Below are positions 14,160 to 19,974 of a stretch of DNA of 19,974 nt, one piece after another. Under the pieces are notes generated by a model. That model searched no databases. It was not told the DNA's origin and saw nothing but the letters and a program-made list of their open reading frames with translations. The translations under genes were made by a program, and so were the position numbers. How positions within the stretch are numbered: the first letter of the stretch is position 1; each line of letters begins with the position of its first letter. The DNA is taken from the NCBI GenBank assembly GCA_002492415.1, contig DKYK01000008.1, forward strand, positions 634 to 20,607, read 5' to 3'. Origin of the DNA: Christensenella sp. UBA7102 (GTDB lineage Bacteria > Bacillota > Clostridia > Christensenellales > UBA1750).

Positions 14160-15113
14160 TTATTCCTGCGCGTATGGCCGGAGCGCGTCCTCGTGCGCCA
14201 GGAGCAGGGGGCGGTACTGCTTGAGCAAGTCGTTCTGCGCCTTTGCCCTGTGCTGAGGCATGACGCATTGCGCATCTGCAAGCAGCTGCAGCGTTTTCTG
14301 CTTTTCTAGATACCGGCTTTTCGCCTGCTCCAGCGGGCCGTAGCGGTACGCGTTCAGCTCCGCCTCCGCGCGGAGCCGCTGTTTCTCGGCGGGCGGATTC
14401 AGCTTTGCGGCGTACTGGATGGCGTCTAAGAAGAAGCTCTTTTGTTTCAGCTGCTGCCTAGCCGCTGCCTTGAGACATTGCGCGTACGCCGCATTCAGCT
14501 GCGCACAGCGCGCCTGGGCCTGCGCATATGCCCGCGCCTCTTCACTGGCCGCGAGTTCCTTTTCGCCCTGGGCGCGGATGCGGCTGCATTCCGCTTCACA
14601 CGTTTCGAGCAGCTTTTCCGCCTCGGCAACCCTTTGGCGAATGGTCTCGGCGTTGCCGCGCGCCGTGCGCAGCATTTCCGCCCGCTCTCCGGCCGAGGCC
14701 AGCTGCAGCGCGCTGCGCAGCGCGTTTATCGGGTCGCGCCAGTCGTCGCTCATGATCAGCCATTGGGGCCTGGGAATGAACAGAAACACGCGGTACAGCC
14801 CCCACCAGCCGCGCACATCCCCGGGGTATCGCTCGGCAAGCTCTGAAAAGCGTTTCCCGGCCTGCGCTTCATTTCCCAACGAGAGAAAGGTCTCGCCCGC
14901 CTGATAGAGCTCCTCCTGCTGGCTGTTCTGTACGATCACATTTTCCGCAGTGATGTTCTGCGTGGTGTGGTACTGATTGGTGGTGTTGTAGTTGTGGATC
15001 GCCTTTTCCACGATGAACGGCGTATTGCAAAAGGGGCACACGGCGGCGTCCTGCGCCGGGTCCAGCGTCAGCGTCGCCCCGCAGGAGGTGCATTTCGCGG
15101 GTAAGAGAGGCAT
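14160..15113 (-). CDS. Zinc-ribbon protein with helical/coiled-coil body, function unknown
   Basis: A 317-residue soluble protein. The N terminus is a zinc ribbon with Cys8-x2-Cys11 and Cys26-x2-Cys29, followed by FIVEKAIHNYN and an Asn/Thr-rich stretch containing ITAENVIVQ. I recognise this module from the start of many otherwise unrelated clostridial proteins. A tetratricopeptide-like segment follows (about 68-110, with YQAGETFLSLGNEAQAGKRF), then a long Ala/Glu/Lys/Arg-rich helical region (about 145-300) with several extra Cys residues. There is no signal peptide or membrane helix. It is the last gene of the minus-strand cluster, 74 bases after the oxidoreductase stop, and has its own promoter. 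The start ATG follows AAAGGCAGG. A scaffold or nucleic-acid-binding role is possible; I assign none. Confidence 0.8.
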   Translation of the reverse strand: MPLLPAKCTSCGATLTLDPAQDAAVCPFCNTPFIVEKAIHNYNTTNQYHTTQNITAENVIVQNSQQEELYQAGETFLSLGNEAQAGKRFSELAERYPGDVRGWWGLYRVFLFIPRPQWLIMSDDWRDPINALRSALQLASAGERAEMLRTARGNAETIRQRVAEAEKLLETCEAECSRIRAQGEKELAASEEARAYAQAQARCAQLNAAYAQCLKAAARQQLKQKSFFLDAIQYAAKLNPPAEKQRLRAEAELNAYRYGPLEQAKSRYLEKQKTLQLLADAQCVMPQHRAKAQNDLLKQYRPLLLAHEDALRPYAQE

Positions 15114-15148
15114 ATCAAGCGCCTGCCTTTCTGTCGGATTCTCGACCC

Positions 15149-15177
15149 ATTATACCATAATTTCTCTTCCTTAAAAA
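15149..15177 (-). promoter_or_regulatory. Promoter of the zinc-ribbon gene
   Basis: On the minus strand a perfect extended -10, TGG-TATAAT (-10 at 15149-15154), with a weak -35-like TTTTTA at 17-bp spacing (15172-15177). It lies in the gap after the oxidoreductase stop, where no terminator is visible, so the gene may be read both from here and from upstream. Confidence 0.7.
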
Positions 15178-15187
15178 GGATATCTTT

Positions 15188-16234
15188 TTACTTTGGCGTG
15201 ACGCGCAGCGCGGTCAGCCCGCTGCGCATCACCAGGCGCCGCAGCGCGGGCGCATACATGAAGGGACATTTGAAGTTCTTGAGCAGCAGCTTGGCGCGCA
15301 AACGCCGCGTGGCGCGGCGGTAGGCGCGGGCGGGATCGCATGCGTCCAGGCTGCGTGACAGCGCCTCCGCGCTCAGTATGGCGGAGGAAATGCCCTCCAG
15401 CGAGCTGGGGCTGATGAACCCCGCCGCCTCGCCCACCAGATAAGCGCCCTGCCGCCCCGTCTCAAAGCTGCCCGGTCCCGTCGGACGCAGCACCGTGCAG
15501 GCCTCGGTGCGCACCGGATGCTCCAGCGCAAAGCCGAAGCGCGCCAGCCGCTTCTTGTGCGCCTCAAATGCCGCGCGGCAGCCCGGGGCGGGAAACGCGC
15601 CGCCGAGGATCAGCGTGCCGTCCTTGTGGATGGACCAGGAGCAGCAATCGGTGGCCGCGGGATCGAACAGACAGGAGTAGAACGGGTTGACGGGCGCCGC
15701 GCCCTCTGCGAACCACTGCTGAATGGCGACATACCGCCGCGTGCGCAGCGCGGGGTACAGGCAGCGCCGCACCACGGAGGAGGCGCCGTCCGCGCCGACG
15801 AGCATCGGCGCGCAGGCGTCCCACTCCCGCTCGCCCTCGCGCAGATGGGCGCAGTACCCGCCCTCCTGGCGCTCCACGCGCACGCACCGCCCGGACAGCA
15901 CCTGCACATTGCCCGGCAGCAGGCTGAGCAGCCAGCCGTCAAATGCGTTGCGGTTGACATTTAAGTAGGTGCGCGGATACCATCTGGTCAGGCCGGAAGG
16001 CACGTCGATGGTCTTGACGGAAAAGATCTGCGGGTCCACCAGCACCGACTTGGGCAGCGTCAAGTCGAAGCGGGCCAGCGCCTTCTGCGCGTCGGGCGCG
16101 AGCAGTCCGCCGCACGGCTTGCCGCCCGGGCCTCGCCCGTCGATGAGCAATATGCGCCATTTTCCCGGCAGCAGGCGCGCCAGCGTGCTCCCTGCGGGCC
16201 CTGCGCCCACGATGATTGCATCATATCTCTGCAT
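15188..16234 (-). CDS. FAD-dependent oxidoreductase, geranylgeranyl reductase family
   Basis: A 348-residue flavoprotein of the geranylgeranyl-reductase/FixC-like family, members of which reduce isoprenoid or lipid double bonds or move electrons. The N-terminal FAD-binding Rossmann motif is GAGPAGS (residues 10-16). It is followed by the family signature KPCGGLLAPDAQKAL, the DG motif LVGADGASSVVRR and the second FAD motif YLVGEAAGFISPSSLEGIS. There is no membrane anchor. ATG at 16234 follows GGGGAG. It is the second gene after the FabT-like/DegV gene (79-base gap) and likely shares its transcript. A lipid-related role fits that neighbour, but the substrate is unknown. Its ribosome site is buried in a hairpin (16241-16280). 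Confidence 0.88.
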   Translation of the reverse strand: MQRYDAIIVGAGPAGSTLARLLPGKWRILLIDGRGPGGKPCGGLLAPDAQKALARFDLTLPKSVLVDPQIFSVKTIDVPSGLTRWYPRTYLNVNRNAFDGWLLSLLPGNVQVLSGRCVRVERQEGGYCAHLREGEREWDACAPMLVGADGASSVVRRCLYPALRTRRYVAIQQWFAEGAAPVNPFYSCLFDPAATDCCSWSIHKDGTLILGGAFPAPGCRAAFEAHKKRLARFGFALEHPVRTEACTVLRPTGPGSFETGRQGAYLVGEAAGFISPSSLEGISSAILSAEALSRSLDACDPARAYRRATRRLRAKLLLKNFKCPFMYAPALRRLVMRSGLTALRVTPK

Positions 16235-16240
16235 AAATTA

Positions 16241-16280
16241 CTCCCCACTCGTTCATTCGCATAACAAAACGAGCGGGGAG
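16241..16280 (-). promoter_or_regulatory. Hairpin sequestering the oxidoreductase Shine-Dalgarno
   Basis: In the minus-strand RNA, CTCCCCGCTCGTT (16280-16268) pairs over 13 bp, with one G-U, with AACGAGTGGGGAG (16253-16241). The last six bases of the 3' arm, GGGGAG, are the only good Shine-Dalgarno for the ATG at 16234. There is no T run after the stem, so it is not an obvious terminator. It could limit translation or couple it to reading of the upstream gene. Confidence 0.65.
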
Positions 16281-16313
16281 AATCCTTTGTTTCCCATTTG
16301 GGTGAAAGAAACG

Positions 16314-17615
16314 TCAGGCTTTTGCGATAAAGGCGATGGCAAATACGCCCGGTCCGGTGTGCGTGCCCACGATGCAGCCCACGGTCAGTTCAGGCGCGTC
16401 CGCAGGTACCTCGGGGAAGGCCTCGCGCAGCATGCGCACGCCCTCGGGGTTGAACGCGCTGCCAAAGTGCACGGGATATTCCAAGTCGATTTCTTCATGC
16501 GCATCCACCAGCTCGCGCACCAGCCGCGCCGCCGCTTTGGCGCCGCGCGCCTTGCCCACGGCGGTGAGCGCGCCATCCTTGAGACAGATGATGGGCTTGA
16601 GGTTGAGCGCCGTGCCCACAAAGCCCGCAACCCTGGACAGCCTGCCGCCCATCACCAGATAGTGCAGGGTCTCTACCGGCGCGTACACGCGCACGCGGCC
16701 GGACAGCGACTCCAATTCGCGCTGGATTTCCGCCGCGGTCTTGCCCTCGTCGCGCCGCTGGCAGGCGACGCGCGCCATCAGCGCCAGCGCCAGCGCCGTA
16801 GACTTGCAGTCCACAACGTGGATGTTCTCCCGGCCCGACATTTCCCTGGCCACGCAAGCGGAGCTGTAGGAGCCAGACAGGCCGGAGGAGAGGGGCAGCA
16901 CCAGCAGTTCCTCGTCGGGAAAGCGCGCAAAGGCCTCCAGAAATTCGTTGACCGTGGTCTGGCTGGTCTTGGGCAGCTCCTTGCAGCCCGGCAGCAGTTC
17001 GTGATAGAACCTCTCGTCGGTGATGTCCACCTTGTCCAGAAACTCCTGGCCGTCGATGGTGATTCTCATGGGAATGACCAGGTCCACGCCCAGCTGGGCG
17101 CACAGCTCCGGCGTAAGGTCGGACGTGCTATCGGTGATGATTCTCATTTGACTTGATCCTCTTTTCGTTTTTTTGTGTGCAAAGAACCGGCTGACGCTCT
17201 CCAGTCCGCGGATGAATACGCGGGCCTCTTCCGCGCTCAGCTCGCGCAGCACCTGCCGCACCATCTCCTGATGAAACTGCCGGTGAATCTCGTTGGCCGA
17301 GCGGCCCTTTTCCGTCAGCTCGACGCGCTTTACGCGGCGATCGCGCTGATCTCGCGTGCGCAGCAGATAGCCCTTCTGCTCCAGCAGCGTCACCGCGGTG
17401 GTCAGCGTGCCCGGCGTCACCCCCAGGCGCTGCGCCACGCGCGTGGCCCGGCTGTCGCCCTCCTGGGCGCACAGCGACGCGACCTCGATGACGTGCAGCT
17501 CCTTGAGCGAAAGGTCGCAAAGGCTGCCGGTGGACAGGCAGCGCTCCTCGGCGCGCAGCAGATCGTGGAAAACCTGCACCAGAAAATGATTGAGCCTGCG
17601 CTCTGTCTCATCCAT
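16314..17615 (-). CDS. FabT-like MarR regulator fused in frame to a DegV/FakB domain
   Basis: One open frame of 433 residues joins two families. Residues 1-156 form a complete MarR protein of the FabT type: dimer helix NHFLVQVFHDLLRAEE, SLKELHVIEV, recognition helix region LGVTPGTLTTAVTLLEQKGY, wing RDQRDRRVKRVELTEKG, and C-terminal dimer helices ending in RFFAHK. From Met157 follows a full DegV domain (277 residues): MRIITDSTSDL, head-group loop TSQTT, SSGLSGSYSSA, GGRLSRVAGFVGTALNLKP and HTGPGVFAIAF. FabT represses fatty acid synthesis genes and DegV/FakB binds fatty acids for FakA, so both halves concern lipid supply. ATG at 17615 follows GGGGGAG; a GTG two codons earlier overlaps that site. 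The join lies at an A7 run and may be a slippage site or sequence error. The gene heads a likely operon with the FAD oxidoreductase. Confidence 0.85.
   Translation of the reverse strand: MDETERRLNHFLVQVFHDLLRAEERCLSTGSLCDLSLKELHVIEVASLCAQEGDSRATRVAQRLGVTPGTLTTAVTLLEQKGYLLRTRDQRDRRVKRVELTEKGRSANEIHRQFHQEMVRQVLRELSAEEARVFIRGLESVSRFFAHKKTKRGSSQMRIITDSTSDLTPELCAQLGVDLVIPMRITIDGQEFLDKVDITDERFYHELLPGCKELPKTSQTTVNEFLEAFARFPDEELLVLPLSSGLSGSYSSACVAREMSGRENIHVVDCKSTALALALMARVACQRRDEGKTAAEIQRELESLSGRVRVYAPVETLHYLVMGGRLSRVAGFVGTALNLKPIICLKDGALTAVGKARGAKAAARLVRELVDAHEEIDLEYPVHFGSAFNPEGVRMLREAFPEVPADAPELTVGCIVGTHTGPGVFAIAFIAKA
17145..17174 (-). other. A7 run and internal DegV start at the fusion junction
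   Basis: Reading the minus strand, seven A (17174-17168) lie in the MarR-DegV linker (HKKTKRGSSQ). Next come AGAGGA (17162-17157) as a Shine-Dalgarno and ATG (17147-17145) at the native DegV start. Removing one A from the run makes the MarR frame end in TGA overlapping this ATG as ATGA, the commonest gene overlap in bacterial operons. Free DegV (277 residues) can therefore be made by internal initiation, whatever the state of the run. Confidence 0.8.
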
Positions 17616-17649
17616 GCGCACTCCCCCTTCCTTGCTGCGTCGGTTAGAA

Positions 17650-17678
17650 ATTATATCCGATTCCCAGCGCGTTGTCCA
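17650..17678 (-). promoter_or_regulatory. Promoter of the FabT-like/DegV gene
   Basis: On the minus strand: TGGACA (17673-17678), a 17-bp spacer and a perfect TATAAT (17650-17655), 34 bases upstream of the start codon. Confidence 0.82.
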
Positions 17679-17685
17679 CAGTTAT

Positions 17686-17698
17686 TTTGAACTTCAAA
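17686..17698. promoter_or_regulatory. Putative FabT-type operator TTTGA-ACT-TCAAA
   Basis: A perfect 5+5 palindrome with a 3-base centre, matching the core TTTGA-N3-TCAAA of FabT operators known from streptococci. It lies 7 bp upstream of the -35 box of the FabT-like/DegV gene and 25 bp from the -35 of the divergent GH127 gene. Autoregulation is inferred. The position upstream of the -35 is unusual for a simple steric repressor. Confidence 0.6.
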
Positions 17699-17723
17699 GA
17701 ACTTTAACGCGCGCGGACCCGGC

Positions 17724-17753
17724 TTTACACGGTTAGGGCGGGTGTGGTATACT
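17724..17753 (+). promoter_or_regulatory. Promoter of the GH127 gene
   Basis: TTTACA (17724-17729), an 18-bp spacer and an extended -10, TGG-TATACT (-10 at 17748-17753). It diverges from the FabT-like/DegV promoter. Confidence 0.75.
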
Positions 17754-17794
17754 TTTTTGCGTTGGATCATCAACTCTGCAAAGGAGTGCAATCT

Positions 17795-19696
17795 ATGAAT
17801 CAAGGAATTGCGTTGTCTGACGTGCGCATTACAGACGGCTTTTTTTCACGGTACGCTTCCCTCGTGCGCACCGAGGTGATCCCCTATCAGTGGGCGGCGC
17901 TCAACGACCGCATCCCCGGGGCGGAAAAGAGCGGCTGCATCCGCAACTTCCGCATCGCCGCGGGCAAGGAAGAGGGAGAGTTTACCGGCATGGTGTTCCA
18001 GGACAGCGACCTGGGCAAGTGGCTGGAAGCGGTGGCCTACAGCCTGACGACCAACCCGGACGCGCAGCTGGAGGCCACCGCCGACGAGGTGATCGAGCTG
18101 GTGGCTTCTGCGCAGCGGGAGGACGGCTACCTGGACACCTATTTCATCGTCAAGGAGCCGAAAAACCGCTGGAAGAACATCCGCGACTGCCACGAGCTCT
18201 ACTGCGCGGGGCATCTGCTGGAGGCTGCGGTCGCCTACTTCCGCGCCACGGGCAAGCGGCGTTTTCTGGACGTGATGAGCCGCTACATGGACTGCATCCT
18301 GACGGTGTTCGGCACGGAAGCGGGCAAGATCCCCGGCTATCCGGGGCATGAAGAGCTGGAGCTGGCGCTGTGCAAGCTCTACGACGTCACCGGCGAATCC
18401 AAGTACCTGCGCCTTGCAAAATACTTCATCGATCAGCGCGGCCAGCAGCCCCTGTTCTTCATCGAGGAGCTCAAGACGCGCGGCGATACCTTCCATTGGG
18501 AGAACAACGACGGCTATGACCTGCGCTACTTTCAGGCGCATGAGCCGGTGCGGCAGCAGCAGGACGCGGTCGGCCACGCGGTGCGCGCGGTCTATCTCTA
18601 CACCGGCATGGCCGACGTCGCCATGCGCACGCAGGATGAGGAACTGAAGGCCGCCTGCCGCCGCCTGTTCCGCTCCATTGTGGACAAGCGGATGTACGTC
18701 ACGGGCGCCATCGGCTCCACGCACGAGGGCGAGGCCTTCACCTTTGACTACGATCTGCCCAACGACACGGCCTACGCCGAGACATGCGCCTCCATCGGCC
18801 TCATCTTCTTCATGAAGCGGATGCTGCAGATGGATCACGACGCGATATATGCCGACGTGATGGAGCGCGCGCTGTACAACACGGTGCTCGCGGGAATGGG
18901 ACTGGACGGCAAGGCGTTTTTCTATGTCAATCCCCTCGAGGTGCTGCCTGAGGCGAGCCGCGAGGACCCGGGCAAGCATCACGTGAAGCCGGAACGGCAG
19001 AAGTGGTTTGCCTGCGCCTGCTGCCCGCCCAATGTGGCGCGCCTGCTCTCCGATCTGGGCGAGTATATTTACCAGCAGGACGACTGCGGCGTCACCGTCA
19101 ACCTGTTCATTGGCTCCCGTGTGCAGCTGGACGGCATGACGCTGACCCAGACCAGCGGCGTGCCCTTCGACGGCCGCGTGCAGCTGACAATCTCCTGCGC
19201 GGGCGAGAAAACCACCGTGCTCCGCGTGCGCAAACCCTTCTGGGCGGGCGCGGTCAGCGCCTCCCTGCCGTATACTGAGGACAAGGGCTATCTCGTCTTC
19301 GACCGCGTCTGGCGCGACGGCGACGCGCTCACCCTCGACTTTGAAATGCCCGTGCGCCGCGTCTATGCAAACCCGCTCGTCCGTCAGGATCTGGGCAAGG
19401 TCGCCCTGATGCGCGGCCCTCTCGTCTACTGCATCGAGCAGGCCGACCACGGCCCCAATCTCCATCTGCTCTCGCTGAAACAGGATGCCCCCGTCGCCGT
19501 CCTCACTCTGCCCGACGGCCCTCTCTGCGGCCTGCCCGCGCTCACCGCTCCCGGCGTCCGCCTGGCGCCCGACGGTTCCGCACTGTATCGCAGCGAGCCC
19601 CTTCGCGCCGCCGAACCGGCCAGGCTCACCTTCGTCCCCTATTTCGCCTGGGGCAACCGCGGCCTTGGCGAGATGGCGGTTTGGGTGCGGGAGTAG
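17795..19696 (+). CDS. GH127 beta-L-arabinofuranosidase
   Basis: Exo-acting, zinc-dependent retaining enzyme that releases L-arabinofuranose from beta-linked arabino-oligosaccharides, such as those of plant hydroxyproline-rich glycoproteins. It has 633 residues (HypBA1 of Bifidobacterium longum has 658) with an (alpha/alpha)6 barrel and beta-sandwich domains. The active site matches HypBA1 in spacing: Glu313 in GEAFTFDYDLPND (Glu322 in HypBA1), Glu329 and Cys331 in ETCASIG (Glu338, Cys340), then Cys407-Ala-Cys409-Cys410-PPN, where Cys409 is the expected nucleophile (Cys417) and the other cysteines bind zinc. ATG at 17795 follows AAAGGAG (17780-17786); the upstream open frame overlaps the promoter. 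No signal peptide is seen, so the substrate must be imported. Some GH127 members act on other sugars (for example in rhamnogalacturonan II), so exact specificity is open. Confidence 0.93.
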   Translation: MNQGIALSDVRITDGFFSRYASLVRTEVIPYQWAALNDRIPGAEKSGCIRNFRIAAGKEEGEFTGMVFQDSDLGKWLEAVAYSLTTNPDAQLEATADEVIELVASAQREDGYLDTYFIVKEPKNRWKNIRDCHELYCAGHLLEAAVAYFRATGKRRFLDVMSRYMDCILTVFGTEAGKIPGYPGHEELELALCKLYDVTGESKYLRLAKYFIDQRGQQPLFFIEELKTRGDTFHWENNDGYDLRYFQAHEPVRQQQDAVGHAVRAVYLYTGMADVAMRTQDEELKAACRRLFRSIVDKRMYVTGAIGSTHEGEAFTFDYDLPNDTAYAETCASIGLIFFMKRMLQMDHDAIYADVMERALYNTVLAGMGLDGKAFFYVNPLEVLPEASREDPGKHHVKPERQKWFACACCPPNVARLLSDLGEYIYQQDDCGVTVNLFIGSRVQLDGMTLTQTSGVPFDGRVQLTISCAGEKTTVLRVRKPFWAGAVSASLPYTEDKGYLVFDRVWRDGDALTLDFEMPVRRVYANPLVRQDLGKVALMRGPLVYCIEQADHGPNLHLLSLKQDAPVAVLTLPDGPLCGLPALTAPGVRLAPDGSALYRSEPLRAAEPARLTFVPYFAWGNRGLGEMAVWVRE

Positions 19697-19713
19697 GAAC
19701 GGGGGAGGTACGC

Positions 19714-19893
19714 GCTTTTCTTCTCTGAGAGAAGAAAAGCTGCAAAAGAAGAGCTGGGATGGGTTCTGCGAAGGGGGAAGGCTGGAGTTCTGGCCCTTTT
19801 GCGATTCGCTTCCTGGTGCAGCGTCTGTCGCAAGACAGATGAAGGCCCCTGCAGGGCGTAGCCCGGCAGGGGCCTTGTTCTGCTTCGCAGAAC
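19714..19893. repeat. Cluster of four hairpins downstream of the GH127 gene
   Basis: Four stem-loops within 180 bases: GCTTTTCTTCTC/GAGAAGAAAAGC with a TGA loop (19714-19740, perfect 12 bp); TCTGTC/GACAGA with a GCAA tetraloop (19824-19839); AAGGCCCCTGC/GCAGGGGCCTT extended inside by GGGC/GCCC (19842-19876); and GTTCTGC/GCAGAAC with a TTC loop (19877-19893). None is followed by a clean T run. The third may still end the GH127 transcript. The arrangement resembles an intergenic repeat element. The remaining bases to 19974 show no gene. Confidence 0.6.
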
Positions 19894-19974
19894 GCTTCTT
19901 TAGGAAATGAATGGCAACCGGCCAGAGCGCAGCAGCGCCCACCTTGCGCCAGCCCATCCACGCCTTTCTTTGCA

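Noticed and set aside
17846..19957. Open frame of 703 codons antisense to the GH127 gene
   Set aside because: Shadow of the GH127 gene; the N-terminal part is translated from the downstream hairpin cluster.
1..19974. CRISPR arrays, insertion sequences or phage genes
   Set aside because: No regularly spaced repeats, transposase motifs or phage structural genes were found on either strand.

Overview
The window looks like a GC-rich chromosome segment of an anaerobic Bacillota (Clostridia-type) bacterium, probably a gut or plant-fibre commensal. This is inferred from gene content: a FabT-type MarR regulator, DegV/FakB proteins, a DUF1836 protein, an HtrA with one N-terminal membrane anchor, Rho with an N-terminal extension, and cytoplasmic plant-glycan hydrolases. 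No species is assigned. Promoters are easy to read: most have a -35 box, a 17-18 bp spacer and an extended -10 of the form TGn-TATACT.

Layout. (1) 1-3404: the end of an OmpR-type response regulator, its membrane histidine kinase, then an anchored HtrA protease with its own leader and terminator; together an envelope-stress module. (2) 3454-6299: a TRM11/UPF0020-type methyltransferase and transcription terminator Rho. (3) 6265-7901: a DUF1836 regulator on the minus strand, divergent from a DegV-family fatty-acid-binding protein. (4) 8108-10561: a single-gene unit encoding a GHL6-like glycoside hydrolase. (5) 10567-10892: two serine tRNA genes (GCU and UGA) on the minus strand with promoter and terminator. 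(6) 10944-14145: a LacZ-type GH2 enzyme. (7) 14160-17698, minus strand: a FabT-like MarR domain fused in frame to a second DegV domain, then a geranylgeranyl-reductase-family FAD oxidoreductase, then a zinc-ribbon protein of unknown function. (8) 17724-19696: a GH127 beta-L-arabinofuranosidase, followed by a cluster of strong hairpins (19714-19893) without a convincing gene.

How it fits together. The three glycosidases lack signal peptides and have separate promoters, so they probably act on imported oligosaccharides; no transporter or sugar regulator is present. The most unusual item is the FabT-DegV reading frame. FabT-type repressors control fatty acid synthesis and DegV/FakB proteins carry exogenous fatty acids to the FakA kinase, so the join would put a lipid-responsive repressor and a fatty acid carrier in one polypeptide. 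The junction contains an A7 run; with one A fewer, the MarR gene would end in a TGA overlapping the DegV ATG as ATGA. The DegV part also keeps its own Shine-Dalgarno sequence. A TTTGA-N3-TCAAA palindrome, resembling the FabT operator core, lies upstream of this gene. The fusion may be real, switched by slippage, or a one-base sequencing error.
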